Counted from the first letter of the stretch, positions 34,152 to 41,994 are shown. The stretch is 64,000 nt of DNA from Massilia sp. UMI-21 (GCA_015277795.1 CP063848.1:1550001-1614000), one strand, 5' to 3'. Made by a program: numbers and translations. Notes: generated from the letters alone by a model not told the origin.

Positions 34152-34496
34152 ATGAAAAACCTGACCGTGAAACTGATCGCTGCAATGACCCTCGCCACCG
34201 CCGCCGGCGCCACCTTCGCCGCCGAAGTGCCGGCTTCGTTCGACCCGAAGAAGTGCGCGGTCGAGTACCCGAAGGCGTCGCTGATGAACGAAGAGCAGGG
34301 CACCACCTCGGCATCGTTCCTGGTCAATGCGGACGGCACCGTGGCCGAGTCGAAGCTGGACAAGTCGAGCGGCTTCAAGAACCTGGACCGTGCCGCCCTG
34401 AAAGGCCTGTCGTCGTGCAAGTTCAAGCCGGGCACCAAGGACGGCGCACCGGCCGCGACCTGGACCAAGGTCGACTACGCCTGGAAGCTGGACTAA
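34152..34496 (+). CDS. Secreted small protein with a TonB C-terminal-like domain
   Basis: 114 aa. A Sec signal peptide (residues 1-23, cleavage after T-F-A) is followed by a single TonB-CTD-like fold: [30 protein letters not shown], and [13 protein letters not shown]. It has two cysteines (likely a disulfide) and no transmembrane anchor or Pro-rich linker, so it cannot act as a classical TonB. It has its own terminator. Function unknown; it lies between a chemoreceptor gene and a WXXGXW protein. Confidence 0.8.
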   Translation: MKNLTVKLIAAMTLATAAGATFAAEVPASFDPKKCAVEYPKASLMNEEQGTTSASFLVNADGTVAESKLDKSSGFKNLDRAALKGLSSCKFKPGTKDGAPAATWTKVDYAWKLD

Positions 34497-34512
34497 TCCA
34501 GGTTTCCTCCCG

Positions 34513-34539
34513 AAAAAAGCCGGCCTTGCCGGCTTTTTT
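34513..34539. terminator. Rho-independent terminator after the TonB-CTD gene
   Basis: G-C-C-G-G-C stem with flanking A6/T6 runs (A at 34513-34518, T at 34534-34539) and a three-base loop. The symmetrical A and T tracts make it potentially bidirectional. It starts 16 bp after the stop codon. Confidence 0.9.
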
Positions 34540-34669
34540 CATTGGTGCCTGGCCCCTCGGTTACATTTTCATGGCAGCTTGTTTCGAGTGTAAGAACTCT
34601 TTTCAATTCCCCCTAATGCGGATGAGGCTGGCTATAGTGGTTCCAACACCAACCGAAAGGAGAAGTACC

Positions 34670-35110
34670 ATGAAAACGATTCTTGCCGCTACCGCAGCTG
34701 TCCTGATCAGCACCGCAGCCTTCGCGCCGGTCCAGGCCCAGGCCCAGGGTCGCACTGAAGTGATCGTGGTGCACAAGGCCCCGCCGCCGCTGCGTCGCGA
34801 GGCGGTTCCCGCGGTCCGCCGCGGCTACGAGTGGGTGCCGGGCTACTGGAGCTGGAACGGCCGCCGCTACGAGTGGGAACGCGGCCACTACGAGCGGATG
34901 CGTGCGGGCTATGTCTACCATCGCCCGGAATGGCGCCAGGACCGTAAGGGCTGGTACCTGGTGCGCGGCGGCTGGGTGCGCGACGACCACCGCATGGCCC
35001 GCAATGACCGTGACGGCGACGGCGTCCGCAACCGCTTCGACCGCGACCGTGACGGCGACGGCATCCCGAACCGCCGCGACGCGCGTCCGAACAATCCGAG
35101 CCGTTACTGA
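34670..35110 (+). CDS. Secreted WXXGXW-repeat protein with C-terminal calcium-type D-x-D-x-D-G repeats
   Basis: 146 aa. Signal peptide at about residues 1-24. The middle has aromatic repeats [17 protein letters not shown] and Y-L-V-R-G-G-W-V-R of the WXXGXW family, found in periplasmic/outer-membrane proteins of Burkholderiales. The tail carries two copies of D-R-D-G-D-G-(V/I)-x-N-R, like thrombospondin type-3 or dockerin calcium loops. The ATG follows A-A-G-G-A-G. It has its own terminator. Function unknown; the combination suggests a metal-stabilised envelope protein (inference). Confidence 0.85.
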   Translation: MKTILAATAAVLISTAAFAPVQAQAQGRTEVIVVHKAPPPLRREAVPAVRRGYEWVPGYWSWNGRRYEWERGHYERMRAGYVYHRPEWRQDRKGWYLVRGGWVRDDHRMARNDRDGDGVRNRFDRDRDGDGIPNRRDARPNNPSRY

Positions 35111-35128
35111 GCACGGGATTTGTGAGAG

Positions 35129-35160
35129 ACAAACCGCCTGCATGCAGGCGGTTTGTTTTT
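35129..35160 (+). terminator. Rho-independent terminator after the WXXGXW gene
   Basis: A perfect 14+14 inverted repeat beginning A-C-A-A-A-C-C-G-C-C-T-G-C-A (35129-35142 / 35143-35156), then T-T-T-T. It lies 18 bp past the stop codon. Confidence 0.88.
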
Positions 35161-35636
35161 CGGTGACGCGCTTGACAGGCGGCGATGCGGCGGCACCGAA
35201 GCCTGTGTTTGCATGCCGCCGTACTGGCTTTGGTGCCGCGACCCGCTGGACGGATAAGCACGATCGCTTGCATGGCGATTCCACCTCCGGCGCGGCCAGC
35301 CGTCGATGATCTGCCGATGCCCGACTAGCGTCGAGCTGGCTTTGCTATTCATTTTTGTTGATGCCGCCTTCATCCACGGGGCATGGCAAAGGGTATGCGC
35401 CGGCTTTCGCGGCAAGCGCGGATGACGTGACGAGCGACTAGTCGCTCCAGCCTGCTTGCTATTTGAAGGAGGCAAACTGGCACCGGTCCATCAACAGCGA
35501 CATCTGTTGCTTGGCCGCGTCATCCCGGGAAGTACATACCGAATTCGTCATTTATTTCTGTGTGGAATCTTGATTTACCACTGATAATTTTGTTGATTGC
35601 TGGATGACAGCGCGACGGATATCGGGTGAGGAACGG
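35161..35636. other. Intergenic stretch with two inverted repeats, no gene seen
   Basis: About 480 bp between the terminator and the second chemoreceptor gene. No frame on either strand looks protein-like. It holds a 12-bp imperfect inverted repeat (G-G-C-A-C-C-G-A-A-G-C-C at 35192-35203 against 35226-35237) and a perfect 16-bp palindrome centred on C-T-A-G (35432-35447). The last 100 bp are AT-rich and probably contain the receptor promoter; G-A-G-G-A-A-C precedes the ATG. Confidence 0.4.
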
Positions 35637-37250
35637 ATGAAACTACGGAACAAGATGGCCTTGTGCATGGCCATTGTCTTTATGTTATTTGCGGTCGCAT
35701 TGGCGGTCGCGATCTCGGGCATGCGCGACGCCAGCTCGCGCTTTGGCAGTTTCGTGGACCAGGACCAGGCCTTCCTGAGCGAAGCGAACACGATGTATGC
35801 GCAGGGCCTGCAGATGGGCCAGGCGCTGCGCAATGTGATCTTGTCGCCCGAGAACGAGACCGGCTACAAGAACCTGGCGACGGCACGCAAGGACTTTGAC
35901 AAGGCCATGCAGTCGGCCCGCGCACTTGCAAAAGGCGATGCCGCCATCGATGCCAGGCTGGCCAGGCTGGCAAGCCTGCAGCAGCAGCGCGCCGCGGTAC
36001 AGGACCGTATCGTCGCACTGGTGAAGACCGATGCGGCGTCCAGCGCCACGATCCTGAACGGCGAGGAAACGCCGGTATGGCGGGAAATGCGTGCGGACTT
36101 GCTGAAGATCCTGAAGGAAAAGAATGCGGCGGCAGCGGCGGTCAAGACCGAACTGGCCGCACGCACGCAGATGATGTTCTCGCTGAGCCTGGCGCTTGCC
36201 GCCTTCGCCATCGTCGCCGGTGGCGCCGTCGCGTTCTGGCTGACCCGCAGCATCACCCGCCAGCTCGGCGGCGAGCCGGACTACGCCGCGCGCATCGCCG
36301 GGTCGATTGCAGCCGGCGACCTGACCGTGCAGATTCTCCTCGAAGACGAGCGCAACCAGCACAGCCTGATGTTCGCCATGCGCCAGATGCAGCAAAGCCT
36401 TGCCACCCTGGTGCAGAAGGTGCGCGACGGCACCGATACAATCACGACCGCCTCGGGCGAAATCGCCGCGGGCAACCTGGACCTGTCGGCCCGCACCGAA
36501 GAGCAGGCCAGCTCGCTCGAAGAGACCGCCGCCTCGATGGAAGAGCTCACCAGCACCGTCCAGCAGAATACCGAAAGCGTGCGTCATGCCAACGCGCTGG
36601 CCACGACGGCTTCCGGGGTCGCGCTGAAAGGCGGCCAGGTCGTGCAGGAAGTCGTGGGCACGATGGGGGCGATCAACGAGGCATCCAGGCGCATTGCCGA
36701 CATTATCGGCGTGATCGACGGCATCGCCTTCCAGACCAACATCCTGGCGCTGAACGCTGCGGTGGAAGCAGCCCGTGCGGGCGAGCAGGGCCGTGGTTTC
36801 GCCGTCGTGGCATCCGAAGTGCGCAACCTGGCCCAGCGCAGCGCGGCCGCGGCGAAGGAGATCAAGACGCTGATCAGCGATTCCGTGGAGAAGGTCGATG
36901 CCGGTAGCAAGCTCGTCAATGTCGCGGGCGACACCATGACCGAGGTCGTTGCGAGCGTGAAGCGCGTGACCGACATCATGGCCGAGATCACGCTTGCTGG
37001 GCAGGAACAGAGCGCCGGCATTGCCCAGGTTAACCAGGCCATTGCCCAGATGGACCAGGTCACGCAGCAGAATGCGGCGCTCGTGGAGGAAGCCGCCGCG
37101 GCAGCCGACTCGATGCAGGTACAGGCACAGGAGCTGCTGGCAGTGGTTGCTACCTTCAAGCTCGCACCGGAGTCAGCTCCACGTTCGCCCCGCTTGGATG
37201 GCGCCGGTGTGCACCCGTCCCGTCTTGCGCTGCCGGCGATGGCAGCGTGA
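35637..37250 (+). CDS. Methyl-accepting chemotaxis protein without a CheR-tether pentapeptide
   Basis: 537 aa. TM1 at about residues 6-26, helical periplasmic domain, TM2 at about 180-205, HAMP beginning near [10 protein letters not shown], and the signalling tip [14 protein letters not shown]. It shares the cytoplasmic region with the receptor at 32295-34076, but its C-terminus ends A-L-P-A-M-A-A with no N/E-W-x-x-F motif, so methylation would rely on neighbouring receptors. The ATG at 35637 has G-A-G-G-A-A upstream. Ligand unknown. Confidence 0.93.
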   Translation: MKLRNKMALCMAIVFMLFAVALAVAISGMRDASSRFGSFVDQDQAFLSEANTMYAQGLQMGQALRNVILSPENETGYKNLATARKDFDKAMQSARALAKGDAAIDARLARLASLQQQRAAVQDRIVALVKTDAASSATILNGEETPVWREMRADLLKILKEKNAAAAAVKTELAARTQMMFSLSLALAAFAIVAGGAVAFWLTRSITRQLGGEPDYAARIAGSIAAGDLTVQILLEDERNQHSLMFAMRQMQQSLATLVQKVRDGTDTITTASGEIAAGNLDLSARTEEQASSLEETAASMEELTSTVQQNTESVRHANALATTASGVALKGGQVVQEVVGTMGAINEASRRIADIIGVIDGIAFQTNILALNAAVEAARAGEQGRGFAVVASEVRNLAQRSAAAAKEIKTLISDSVEKVDAGSKLVNVAGDTMTEVVASVKRVTDIMAEITLAGQEQSAGIAQVNQAIAQMDQVTQQNAALVEEAAAAADSMQVQAQELLAVVATFKLAPESAPRSPRLDGAGVHPSRLALPAMAA

Positions 37251-37281
37251 TCTGAAAACCGAAGGGCCCGCCGGGCCTTGC

Positions 37282-37650
37282 TCAGCGCGGGTGACCTGTT
37301 CCCGAGGCCGCGAGCATCTTCAGGCGCTGGTCGATGCCGTCACGGTCGCGTTCACCCATGTGGCGCAGCAACAGGCGCCCATCCTTGCCGTAGAAGAGCG
37401 TGGCCGGCATGGCGAACGATCCGGTTCGTCGTCCTGTCTCCCGGACACGAATCGTTTTCCATATCACCGGCCATCTGCGCCAGCCATGCCTGCGCCGGTA
37501 CCAGCTGCTGACGACCGCGCTGGCGGACATGGCCAGCGCCGGCACGCCCCATCTACTCAGGTCGACATCGTCCATCAAGCGCTCCCGGTGGACAGCCGGC
37601 CTGGCTGTCATGCGCGGCCCCGGCGCCCTGCCAGGCCACTTCGCGCGCAT
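37282..37650 (-). pseudogene. Thioredoxin/TlpA-like remnant
   Basis: A 122-codon minus-strand frame whose last 45 residues, M-P-A-T-L-F-Y-G-K-D-G-R-L-L-L-R-H-M-G-E and I-D-Q-R-L-K, look like the C-terminal beta-alpha end of a TlpA-type thioredoxin (cis-Pro strand, then D-G-R). The upstream part is Arg-rich, shows no W-C-x-x-C site, and does not resemble a thioredoxin. I read it as a decayed gene, possibly frameshifted. It could also be a chance frame. Confidence 0.4.
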
Positions 37651-37826
37651 GTTATCGGCCCGGGATTAACGGAGCGTTAGCATTCCAGCGGGACCGGCCA
37701 GTGCTGCCGCGCGCGCCCGATATCGCGGCCGCGGCCTATACTGCGCCTACGAATGGCGTTGCGCGACAGCGAGTCGCTTACCCACGCGAGAGGGACGCAT
37801 GACCGTTTTCCCAGAGGAGAAACCGC

Positions 37827-38576
37827 ATGATCTTCCGTCAGCTTTTCGAGCCTTTGTCGAGCACCTACACTTACCTGATCGGCTGTCCGGAAACCGGAAA
37901 GGCTGTCTTGATCGACCCGGTCATCGTCACGCTCGAGCGTGACCTGGAAGAAGTCCGGCGCCTGGGCTTGACGCTTTCATACAGTATCGATACGCATGTC
38001 CACGCCGATCACATCACGGCCGCCCTAGAACTGAAGAAGAAGGTGGGGAGCGCGATCGCCGCGCCTGCCGCCGAGCGCGTTTCCTGCGCCGATGTCCAAT
38101 TGGAGGAGGGGAGGCCATTCCGGGTCGGAGCGATGGCGTTCCAACCTGTCCACACACCCGGCCACACCGCGGGCCACTTCGCCTATGTGCTGGGAGAGCG
38201 TGTGTTCACGGGTGACGCACTGCTGATCGAAGGATGCGGGCGAACCGACTTCCAGCAGGGGGACGCGGATGCGCTGTATCACAGCGTGCGGGGCAAGCTG
38301 TTCGCATTACCTGACGACACGCTCGTCTACCCTGCCCACGATTACCAAAACCGATGGGTATCTTCCGTCATGCAAGAGAAACAGCGCAACCCCCGTCTCG
38401 GCGGTGAGCGCAGCATCGAGGAGTTTCGCGAGATCATGGCTGGGCTCAATCTGCCGTACCCCAAGTTCATCGACTATGCGGTGCCCGGAAACGAGCAATG
38501 TGGCGTGTGTCCGGATGACCTGCCGGAGAAGCTCGGAAAGTATTGCCGGCAGATGAGTGAAAGTCCCCAGGGCTAA
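37827..38576 (+). CDS. Persulfide dioxygenase, ETHE1-like metallo-beta-lactamase-fold protein
   Basis: 249 aa. The iron ligands of the ETHE1 class are in place: H57 in T-H-V-H-A-D-H, H113 in H-T-P-G-H-T-A-G-H and D130 in F-T-G-D-A-L-L. G-C-G-R-T-D-F and Y-P-A-H-D-Y are typical of ETHE1 rather than glyoxalase II. It oxidises glutathione persulfide to sulfite. The ATG follows a strong A-G-A-G-G-A-G-A site. It is the last chromosomal gene before the tRNA-His island. Confidence 0.9.
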   Translation: MIFRQLFEPLSSTYTYLIGCPETGKAVLIDPVIVTLERDLEEVRRLGLTLSYSIDTHVHADHITAALELKKKVGSAIAAPAAERVSCADVQLEEGRPFRVGAMAFQPVHTPGHTAGHFAYVLGERVFTGDALLIEGCGRTDFQQGDADALYHSVRGKLFALPDDTLVYPAHDYQNRWVSSVMQEKQRNPRLGGERSIEEFREIMAGLNLPYPKFIDYAVPGNEQCGVCPDDLPEKLGKYCRQMSESPQG

Positions 38577-38605
38577 GCCTTGCGGCTGCGGAAAGGGGAA
38601 AAACA

Positions 38606-38643
38606 AAAGGGTTACAGGCCGAAGCATGTAACCCTTTGTTTTT
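38606..38643. terminator. Terminator hairpin at the left end of the island
   Basis: A perfect 11-bp stem A-A-A-G-G-G-T-T-A-C-A / T-G-T-A-A-C-C-C-T-T-T with a 10-nt loop and T5 on the plus strand; A-rich flank on the other side makes it bidirectional. A near copy (one stem mismatch) sits beside tRNA-His at 45186-45225. Confidence 0.85.
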
Positions 38644-38704
38644 ACTGCTGAATTCTTGGGGTGGCTGATGGGACTCGAACCCACGACAACAGGAATCACA
38701 ATCC
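38627..38704. repeat. Left attachment-site repeat (tRNA-His 3' fragment)
   Basis: 78 bp identical to 45208-45285. Positions 38657-38704 correspond to the 3' part of tRNA-His on the minus strand, cut off within the anticodon arm; the sequence then diverges (G-G-T-G-C-G-C instead of T-G-G-A-C-T). It is the non-functional copy left by site-specific integration. Confidence 0.93.
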
Positions 38705-38757
38705 GGTGCGCAGAATGGGCTAAGTAGTTGATTGTTCGAGGTTGCTGCGTGAACTTG

Positions 38758-38817
38758 TTGGAAGATGGTCCACGCTGAAACCCGCATGGATAGAGGCCCT
38801 AGTTCAGCATCTTCCAA
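38758..38817. promoter_or_regulatory. Candidate integrase arm-type sites, left end
   Basis: T-T-G-G-A-A-G-A-T-G (38758-38767) and its exact inverse C-A-T-C-T-T-C-C-A-A (38808-38817) lie about 55-110 bp inside the left repeat. The same decamer recurs twice inside the right repeat. Matching decamers placed near both ends are what a lambda-type integrase arm-binding site looks like. Confidence 0.6.
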
Positions 38818-38823
38818 CGCTTT

Positions 38824-39119
38824 TCAAGGGCGTTCGACCACCGGCGCCCACTTCTGCACGTAGGCCGGCCCGGCATCGCCCTGCGGCCGCTCCTCGCCCT
38901 TGAACAGCATCTTGTGCTCGATCATCGTGATCAGGCGGGCGTCGTACAGCTGGGGCAGCAGCGAATCGCCGATCTGGGAATTCGGTTCGACCACGGTCAG
39001 CACCAGGGTGGCGCCGAGGCGGCCAGCGTTACTTCTCCCTGCGCAGGTTGGACCCGGCCAATGTCGTGGTCCGAGAGGCGCACGCCGCGGCTGCGCAGGG
39101 CTTTCACTTTTCCGTGCAT
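38824..39119 (-). pseudogene. Frameshifted small hypothetical protein
   Basis: Starts M-H-G-K-V-K-A-L-R-S-R-G-V-R-L-S-D-H-D at 39119 but the matching C-terminal half (L-T-V-V-E-P-N-S-Q-I-G-D-S-L-L-P-Q-L-Y, then K-M-L-F-K-G-E-E-R-P-Q-G, ending V-V-E-R-P at 38824) is in another frame; the total of 296 nt is not divisible by three. The C-terminal half has the look of a small phage/island protein family. Function unknown. Confidence 0.55.
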
Positions 39120-39171
39120 GTGGCCAGTGTACGAGACCGAGTGCATTGAATCAAATATTTCTACACACGAC

Positions 39172-39206
39172 TACACACAAGTAGGATTCGTGTGTATAAT
39201 TACACA
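39172..39206 (+). promoter_or_regulatory. hicA promoter with overlapping operator palindrome
   Basis: -35 T-A-C-A-C-A (39172-39177), 17-bp spacer, -10 T-A-T-A-A-T (39195-39200). The -10 lies inside the inverted repeat T-G-T-G-T-A / T-A-C-A-C-A (39191-39196, 39201-39206). A 13-mer C-A-C-A-C-A-A-G-T-A-G-G-A (39174-39186) overlaps the -35 and recurs upstream of hicB. Autorepression by HicB through these sites is the likely reading. Confidence 0.65.
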
Positions 39207-39233
39207 CACAGCAATACGAAGAAGGGAGATCCT

Positions 39234-39416
39234 GTGGATTCAAAAGCCTTGATTCGGATGCTTGTTGAGGGTGGGTGGAAAGAAGTTCGAGTAGTTGGAA
39301 GTCACCACACCTTTAAGCACCCTGACCGGGCGATGATTCTAACGGTACCTCACCCTAAGAAAGATCTACCGATCGGGACTGTAAATAGCATCCTAAAGAA
39401 AGCCGGGCTGAAATAG
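39234..39416 (+). CDS. hicA: HicA-type mRNA interferase toxin
   Basis: 60 aa from a GTG start with G-G-G-A-G upstream. V-D-S-K-A-L-I-R-M-L, G-W-K-E-V-R-V-V-G-S-H-H-T-F-K-H-P and V-P-H-P-K-K-D-L-P-I-G-T-V are the complete HicA dsRBD-like fold; the catalytic His is in G-S-H-H. HicA cleaves mRNA when not held by HicB. Its stop codon lies inside a terminator hairpin, so it is uncoupled from hicB, 204 bp downstream. AT-richer than neighbouring chromosome. Confidence 0.92.
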   Translation: MDSKALIRMLVEGGWKEVRVVGSHHTFKHPDRAMILTVPHPKKDLPIGTVNSILKKAGLK

Positions 39417-39466
39417 CCCGGTTTTTTCCACCTCCGGATTTACATTTTTAAATGTAGATCCGGAGT
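39404..39466 (+). terminator. Terminator overlapping the hicA stop, followed by a second hairpin
   Basis: C-C-G-G-G-C-T / A-G-C-C-C-G-G stem (39404-39410, 39416-39422) with T6 at 39423-39428; the hicA stop codon is in the loop. Four bp later a 16-bp near-perfect inverted repeat (39433-39448 / 39451-39466, one mismatch) forms a second hairpin. Both lie between toxin and antitoxin genes. Confidence 0.8.
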
Positions 39467-39504
39467 TAGAGGAGGTTACAGGTACGACCTTTAAGAAGCA
39501 GGAC

Positions 39505-39545
39505 CACACCAGTAGGATCACACAAGTAGGACCACACAAGTAGAA
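39505..39545 (+). repeat. Three 14-bp iterons upstream of hicB
   Basis: C-A-C-A-C-(A/C)-A-G-T-A-G-(G/A)-A at 39505-39517, 39519-39531 and 39533-39545, period 14 bp. The middle copy is identical to the element overlapping the hicA -35 (39174-39186). They are probably HicB operator sites or part of the hicB promoter region. Confidence 0.75.
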
Positions 39546-39620
39546 CCCATTAGGTATCCAACGCAAAGTAGCAAAAAAGTAGCAACAAGGAGTTGGATTA
39601 TAAGAAGGAAGGAATTAGAT

Positions 39621-40034
39621 ATGGAAATGCCGATCGCAATTCACAAAGATGGGGATAGCGTGTATGGCGTGACTGTTCCAGATGCTCCAGGATGTTATTC
39701 TTGGGGTGACACTCTTGACGAAGCAATCAAGAACGCTAAGGAAGCTATCTATAGCCACTATGAAGTACTCGCGGAAACCGGCGAGGCTATAAATCTTAAG
39801 GTATCAAAGATTGAGGATCTGCAGAACGATGAGGAATATGCCGGGGCAATCTGGGCCTTGGTCGAAGTTGACGCCTCAAAATTTGACTCAAAACCGGAAA
39901 GGATTAATATTTCTGTTCCGCGTTTTGTTTTAAAGAAGATCGATAGCTATGCGGAATCAAAGCATGAAACTCGAAGCGGATTCATTTCCCGTGCCGCTTT
40001 GGCTGTAATTGCTGAGGAAACCGAGCACGCGTAA
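39621..40034 (+). CDS. hicB: HicB-type antitoxin with ribbon-helix-helix domain
   Basis: 137 aa. Residues 1-60 form the HicB partial RNase H-like fold (Y-G-V-T-V-P-D-A-P-G-C-Y-S-W-G-D-T and A-I-K-N-A-K-E-A-I). The C-terminus I-N-I-S-V-P-R-F-V-L-K-K-I-D, with T-R-S-G-F-I-S-R-A-A, is an RHH DNA-binding domain, so HicB can repress the locus. It neutralises HicA. The 204-bp distance from hicA is unusual; it probably has its own promoter. A terminator follows. Confidence 0.92.
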   Translation: MEMPIAIHKDGDSVYGVTVPDAPGCYSWGDTLDEAIKNAKEAIYSHYEVLAETGEAINLKVSKIEDLQNDEEYAGAIWALVEVDASKFDSKPERINISVPRFVLKKIDSYAESKHETRSGFISRAALAVIAEETEHA

Positions 40035-40054
40035 CCAACTACGCGTCGAAAGAC

Positions 40055-40077
40055 AGCCCGCTTTGTGCGGGCTTTTT
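40055..40077 (+). terminator. Rho-independent terminator after hicB
   Basis: A-G-C-C-C-G-C stem, T-T-T-G-T loop, G-C-G-G-G-C-T and T5 (40073-40077), 20 bp after the hicB stop. Confidence 0.88.
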
Positions 40078-40133
40078 CGTTTAAAGTTGAGCAGCATCAA
40101 GCCGAGCAGGCCGGCCCCTGCTATTCTGCCTCG

Positions 40134-40481
40134 ATGCACAAGCACACTGACCGCCTGACCGCGTTCCACGTCGACCTGGCCATCAATCTGGCCGGGTCGC
40201 ACGGTGTCGCTGCCGGCGCCCGCGAACTATTCCAGCTCGGGCTCCCGATCGAGCGCGCCCGCCGGGGGCGAAAGGCGCGGGTCGTCGTATGCCTCGGGAG
40301 GGTAGTCGTCTTCATTCGAACTCGGCATATCCGCGCGCTTCGTTCAAACGATTTTGACCTGCGGACCCTCCTCAATCAGGCCGGTCTTTACTTTCGATCC
40401 CGCGAAGATCATCTCGGCAATCTGGGACGCTTGATCCATCTGCTCCCTAGAAAATTCCGTAGCCAGTTCGTAGTCCGCTAA
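40134..40481 (+). CDS. Hypothetical protein, possibly a truncated phage-type small protein
   Basis: 115 codons from an ATG at 40134. Only the first ~45 residues look protein-like (F-H-V-D-L-A-I-N-L-A-G-S-H-G-V-A-A-G-A-R and G-L-P-I-E-R-A-R-R); the rest is antisense to the HEPN-like gene and is probably read-through. It could be the remnant of a ~55-aa phage protein. Low confidence that it is expressed. Confidence 0.25.
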   Translation: MHKHTDRLTAFHVDLAINLAGSHGVAAGARELFQLGLPIERARRGRKARVVVCLGRVVVFIRTRHIRALRSNDFDLRTLLNQAGLYFRSREDHLGNLGRLIHLLPRKFRSQFVVR

Positions 40482-40766
40482 CGCACGGCGAGTACAGATT
40501 GCACGAAGATACTTCCCAATCGCCGCAGCACGATGGCGCCCGTTTGCTGTGAGTTTTTTAGAGGGAAACGTGAGCTGATTGATCAGCTGTTCGTGCACGC
40601 CGGCGCCCTGGATAGGAGCAATTGGGAGCTCGGCGTTATATGCCCTGCAGCAGTGGTAGCTCGCGTAATAGAACCGATTCGTAGCACTACGGTATAGTGC
40701 TTGATTACTGGCCATGTCACGCACTGCTTTTGCGGCCGCGAGCAATTCATCGGGGCTGCAACTCAT
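40344..40766 (-). CDS. HEPN-domain-like protein (putative RNase toxin or its relative)
   Basis: 140 aa, all-helical. S-A-T-N-R-F-Y-Y-A-S-Y-H (Arg31 to His38) is the N-R-x-Y-Y-A-x-x-H helix of the HEPN/UPF0332 group, and R-R-A-L-A-D-Y-E-L followed by F-S-R-E-Q is the second conserved block of that group. Many HEPN proteins are RNases in toxin-antitoxin or abortive-infection modules. It overlaps the upstream gene by an ATGA, so the two are translationally coupled. Activity is inferred from family, not shown. Confidence 0.7.
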   Translation of the reverse strand: MSCSPDELLAAAKAVRDMASNQALYRSATNRFYYASYHCCRAYNAELPIAPIQGAGVHEQLINQLTFPSKKLTANGRHRAAAIGKYLRAICTRRALADYELATEFSREQMDQASQIAEMIFAGSKVKTGLIEEGPQVKIV

Positions 40767-41518
40767 GCGGACAGAAACATCACGTCGAACACAGGCGACT
40801 TTTCGACCTGGAGTTCCTCTTCGGCTGCAGCAAGTTCCATGTTGAGCTCAAAAACTTTCTCAGCATTCATCTGCAACGGAATCGCGCAGGTAACGCCTTG
40901 GAATACCCCTGGTTCGTCAACGACATCGACCTGGGAATCCTCGGAGCAAAGCAAACGATGGCGCCGTAAAATTAGGCCAGCTGCATCCATGTGTCTGGTG
41001 GTCATTTCATCCGACCAGCCGGCACGGGACAAAAGCTCTGCGACCCGGCGAAGCTGGGTGATCGGATACTGCGGCAGTTCCATATTCATAGCTACCGCCC
41101 TATCGTAATAGGACACGAAGGTCTGGAACGATCCAGAAAGGAATCCAATTAACGAGATCATCGAAAAATTGCCGCTCTCCGGATTCCCATTAGCCTTGTA
41201 AAAGGCATGGGCTCGACTGAAGAACCCAAGGTTTGTCAGATTCGTATGGTAATTGCTGCAAGCGTGCGGGGACTTCATCAGGTTTTGCGAAGCACGGAAG
41301 CATCTTTCTACTTCCTCCTCGTCACCAAGCAACGTATGGTAACACCCGAGCAAGGACCACCCATGCGCCGGATCAACAGCGCGCACCTGTTCGCAGTCCC
41401 GAAGGATTGCTCTCATTGCGAAGCTGTTCGAATCAGCGTATTTGCCTTCTTCGAGGACATTGTTGAGCTTGTCAACTACCTCGGACGATTTTGTTTTTGC
41501 AACGGCCATAAGCATCAT
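40763..41518 (-). CDS. Hypothetical helical-repeat protein coupled to the HEPN-like gene
   Basis: 251 aa. The first half has TPR-like helix pairs (G-W-S-L-L-G-C-Y-H-T-L-L-G-D-E-E-E-V-E-R, then N-L-T-N-L-G-F-F-S-R-A-H-A-F-Y), the second half contains R-R-V-A-E-L-L-S-R-A-G-W and an acidic tail. No enzyme motif is visible. Its stop overlaps the start of the HEPN-like gene, so it may be that protein's antitoxin, partner or regulator (inference). Lower GC than the chromosome. Confidence 0.65.
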   Translation of the reverse strand: MMLMAVAKTKSSEVVDKLNNVLEEGKYADSNSFAMRAILRDCEQVRAVDPAHGWSLLGCYHTLLGDEEEVERCFRASQNLMKSPHACSNYHTNLTNLGFFSRAHAFYKANGNPESGNFSMISLIGFLSGSFQTFVSYYDRAVAMNMELPQYPITQLRRVAELLSRAGWSDEMTTRHMDAAGLILRRHRLLCSEDSQVDVVDEPGVFQGVTCAIPLQMNAEKVFELNMELAAAEEELQVEKSPVFDVMFLSA

Positions 41519-41994
41519 TGTACGCAGAAATTCGCCGATAAGTCAGCAAGATACAAAAAAGCATGATATGTGACATTGTCACGGCGGGCCTGTATGCAGT
41601 CCGCCCACCGGTATTGCTCCAGCCCGGACGTCAGCGCGGCGCGGTACTGGCTGGCACCACACAGGAGAACGCCCAGCTACATGGGGCCGCAGCGCCAGGC
41701 TGAGACGCCACAGGTCTCTGACGCCTCAGCGAACACCTCGTCCGCCAGTTTGCGCGAGCAAGCCCCGGAGTGATAGAGCCAGTCGTGCACCACAGCTGCT
41801 TCACGCGCCACGTTCCCGAACAGCAGGTAGGCCAGCGGCAGCCACGGCACGCGGCGAAGTCTGTGACGAGCCTGGGCGGCACGATGATCAGCCGGCCCAG
41901 CACCGCCGAGGAGAACGCCAGCTCGGCCAGCCGCTTCCAGTTGTCGCTGCTTGGCGAGACCGGCCCGGAGTGTTGATAGGAACCGGGCTTCCAT
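41515..41994 (-). pseudogene. DUF1353-family phage protein, broken
   Basis: Fragments in different frames rebuild a DUF1353 protein: S-D-N-W-K-R-L-A-E-L-A-F-S-S, then I-I-V-P-P-R-L-V-T-D-F-A, then (frameshift) V-P-W-L-P-L-A-Y-L-L-F-G-N-V and A-A-V-V-H-D-W-L-Y-H-S-G, then an in-frame TAG where Trp is expected, before L-G-V-L-L-C-G-A-S. At least three lesions. DUF1353 proteins are common in tailed-phage lysis/tail regions. The family name is from motif memory. Confidence 0.7.

Noticed and set aside
38900..39184. Plus-strand small frame left of hicA
   Set aside because: It is antisense to the frameshifted small gene at 38824-39119, whose conceptual protein is far more protein-like.
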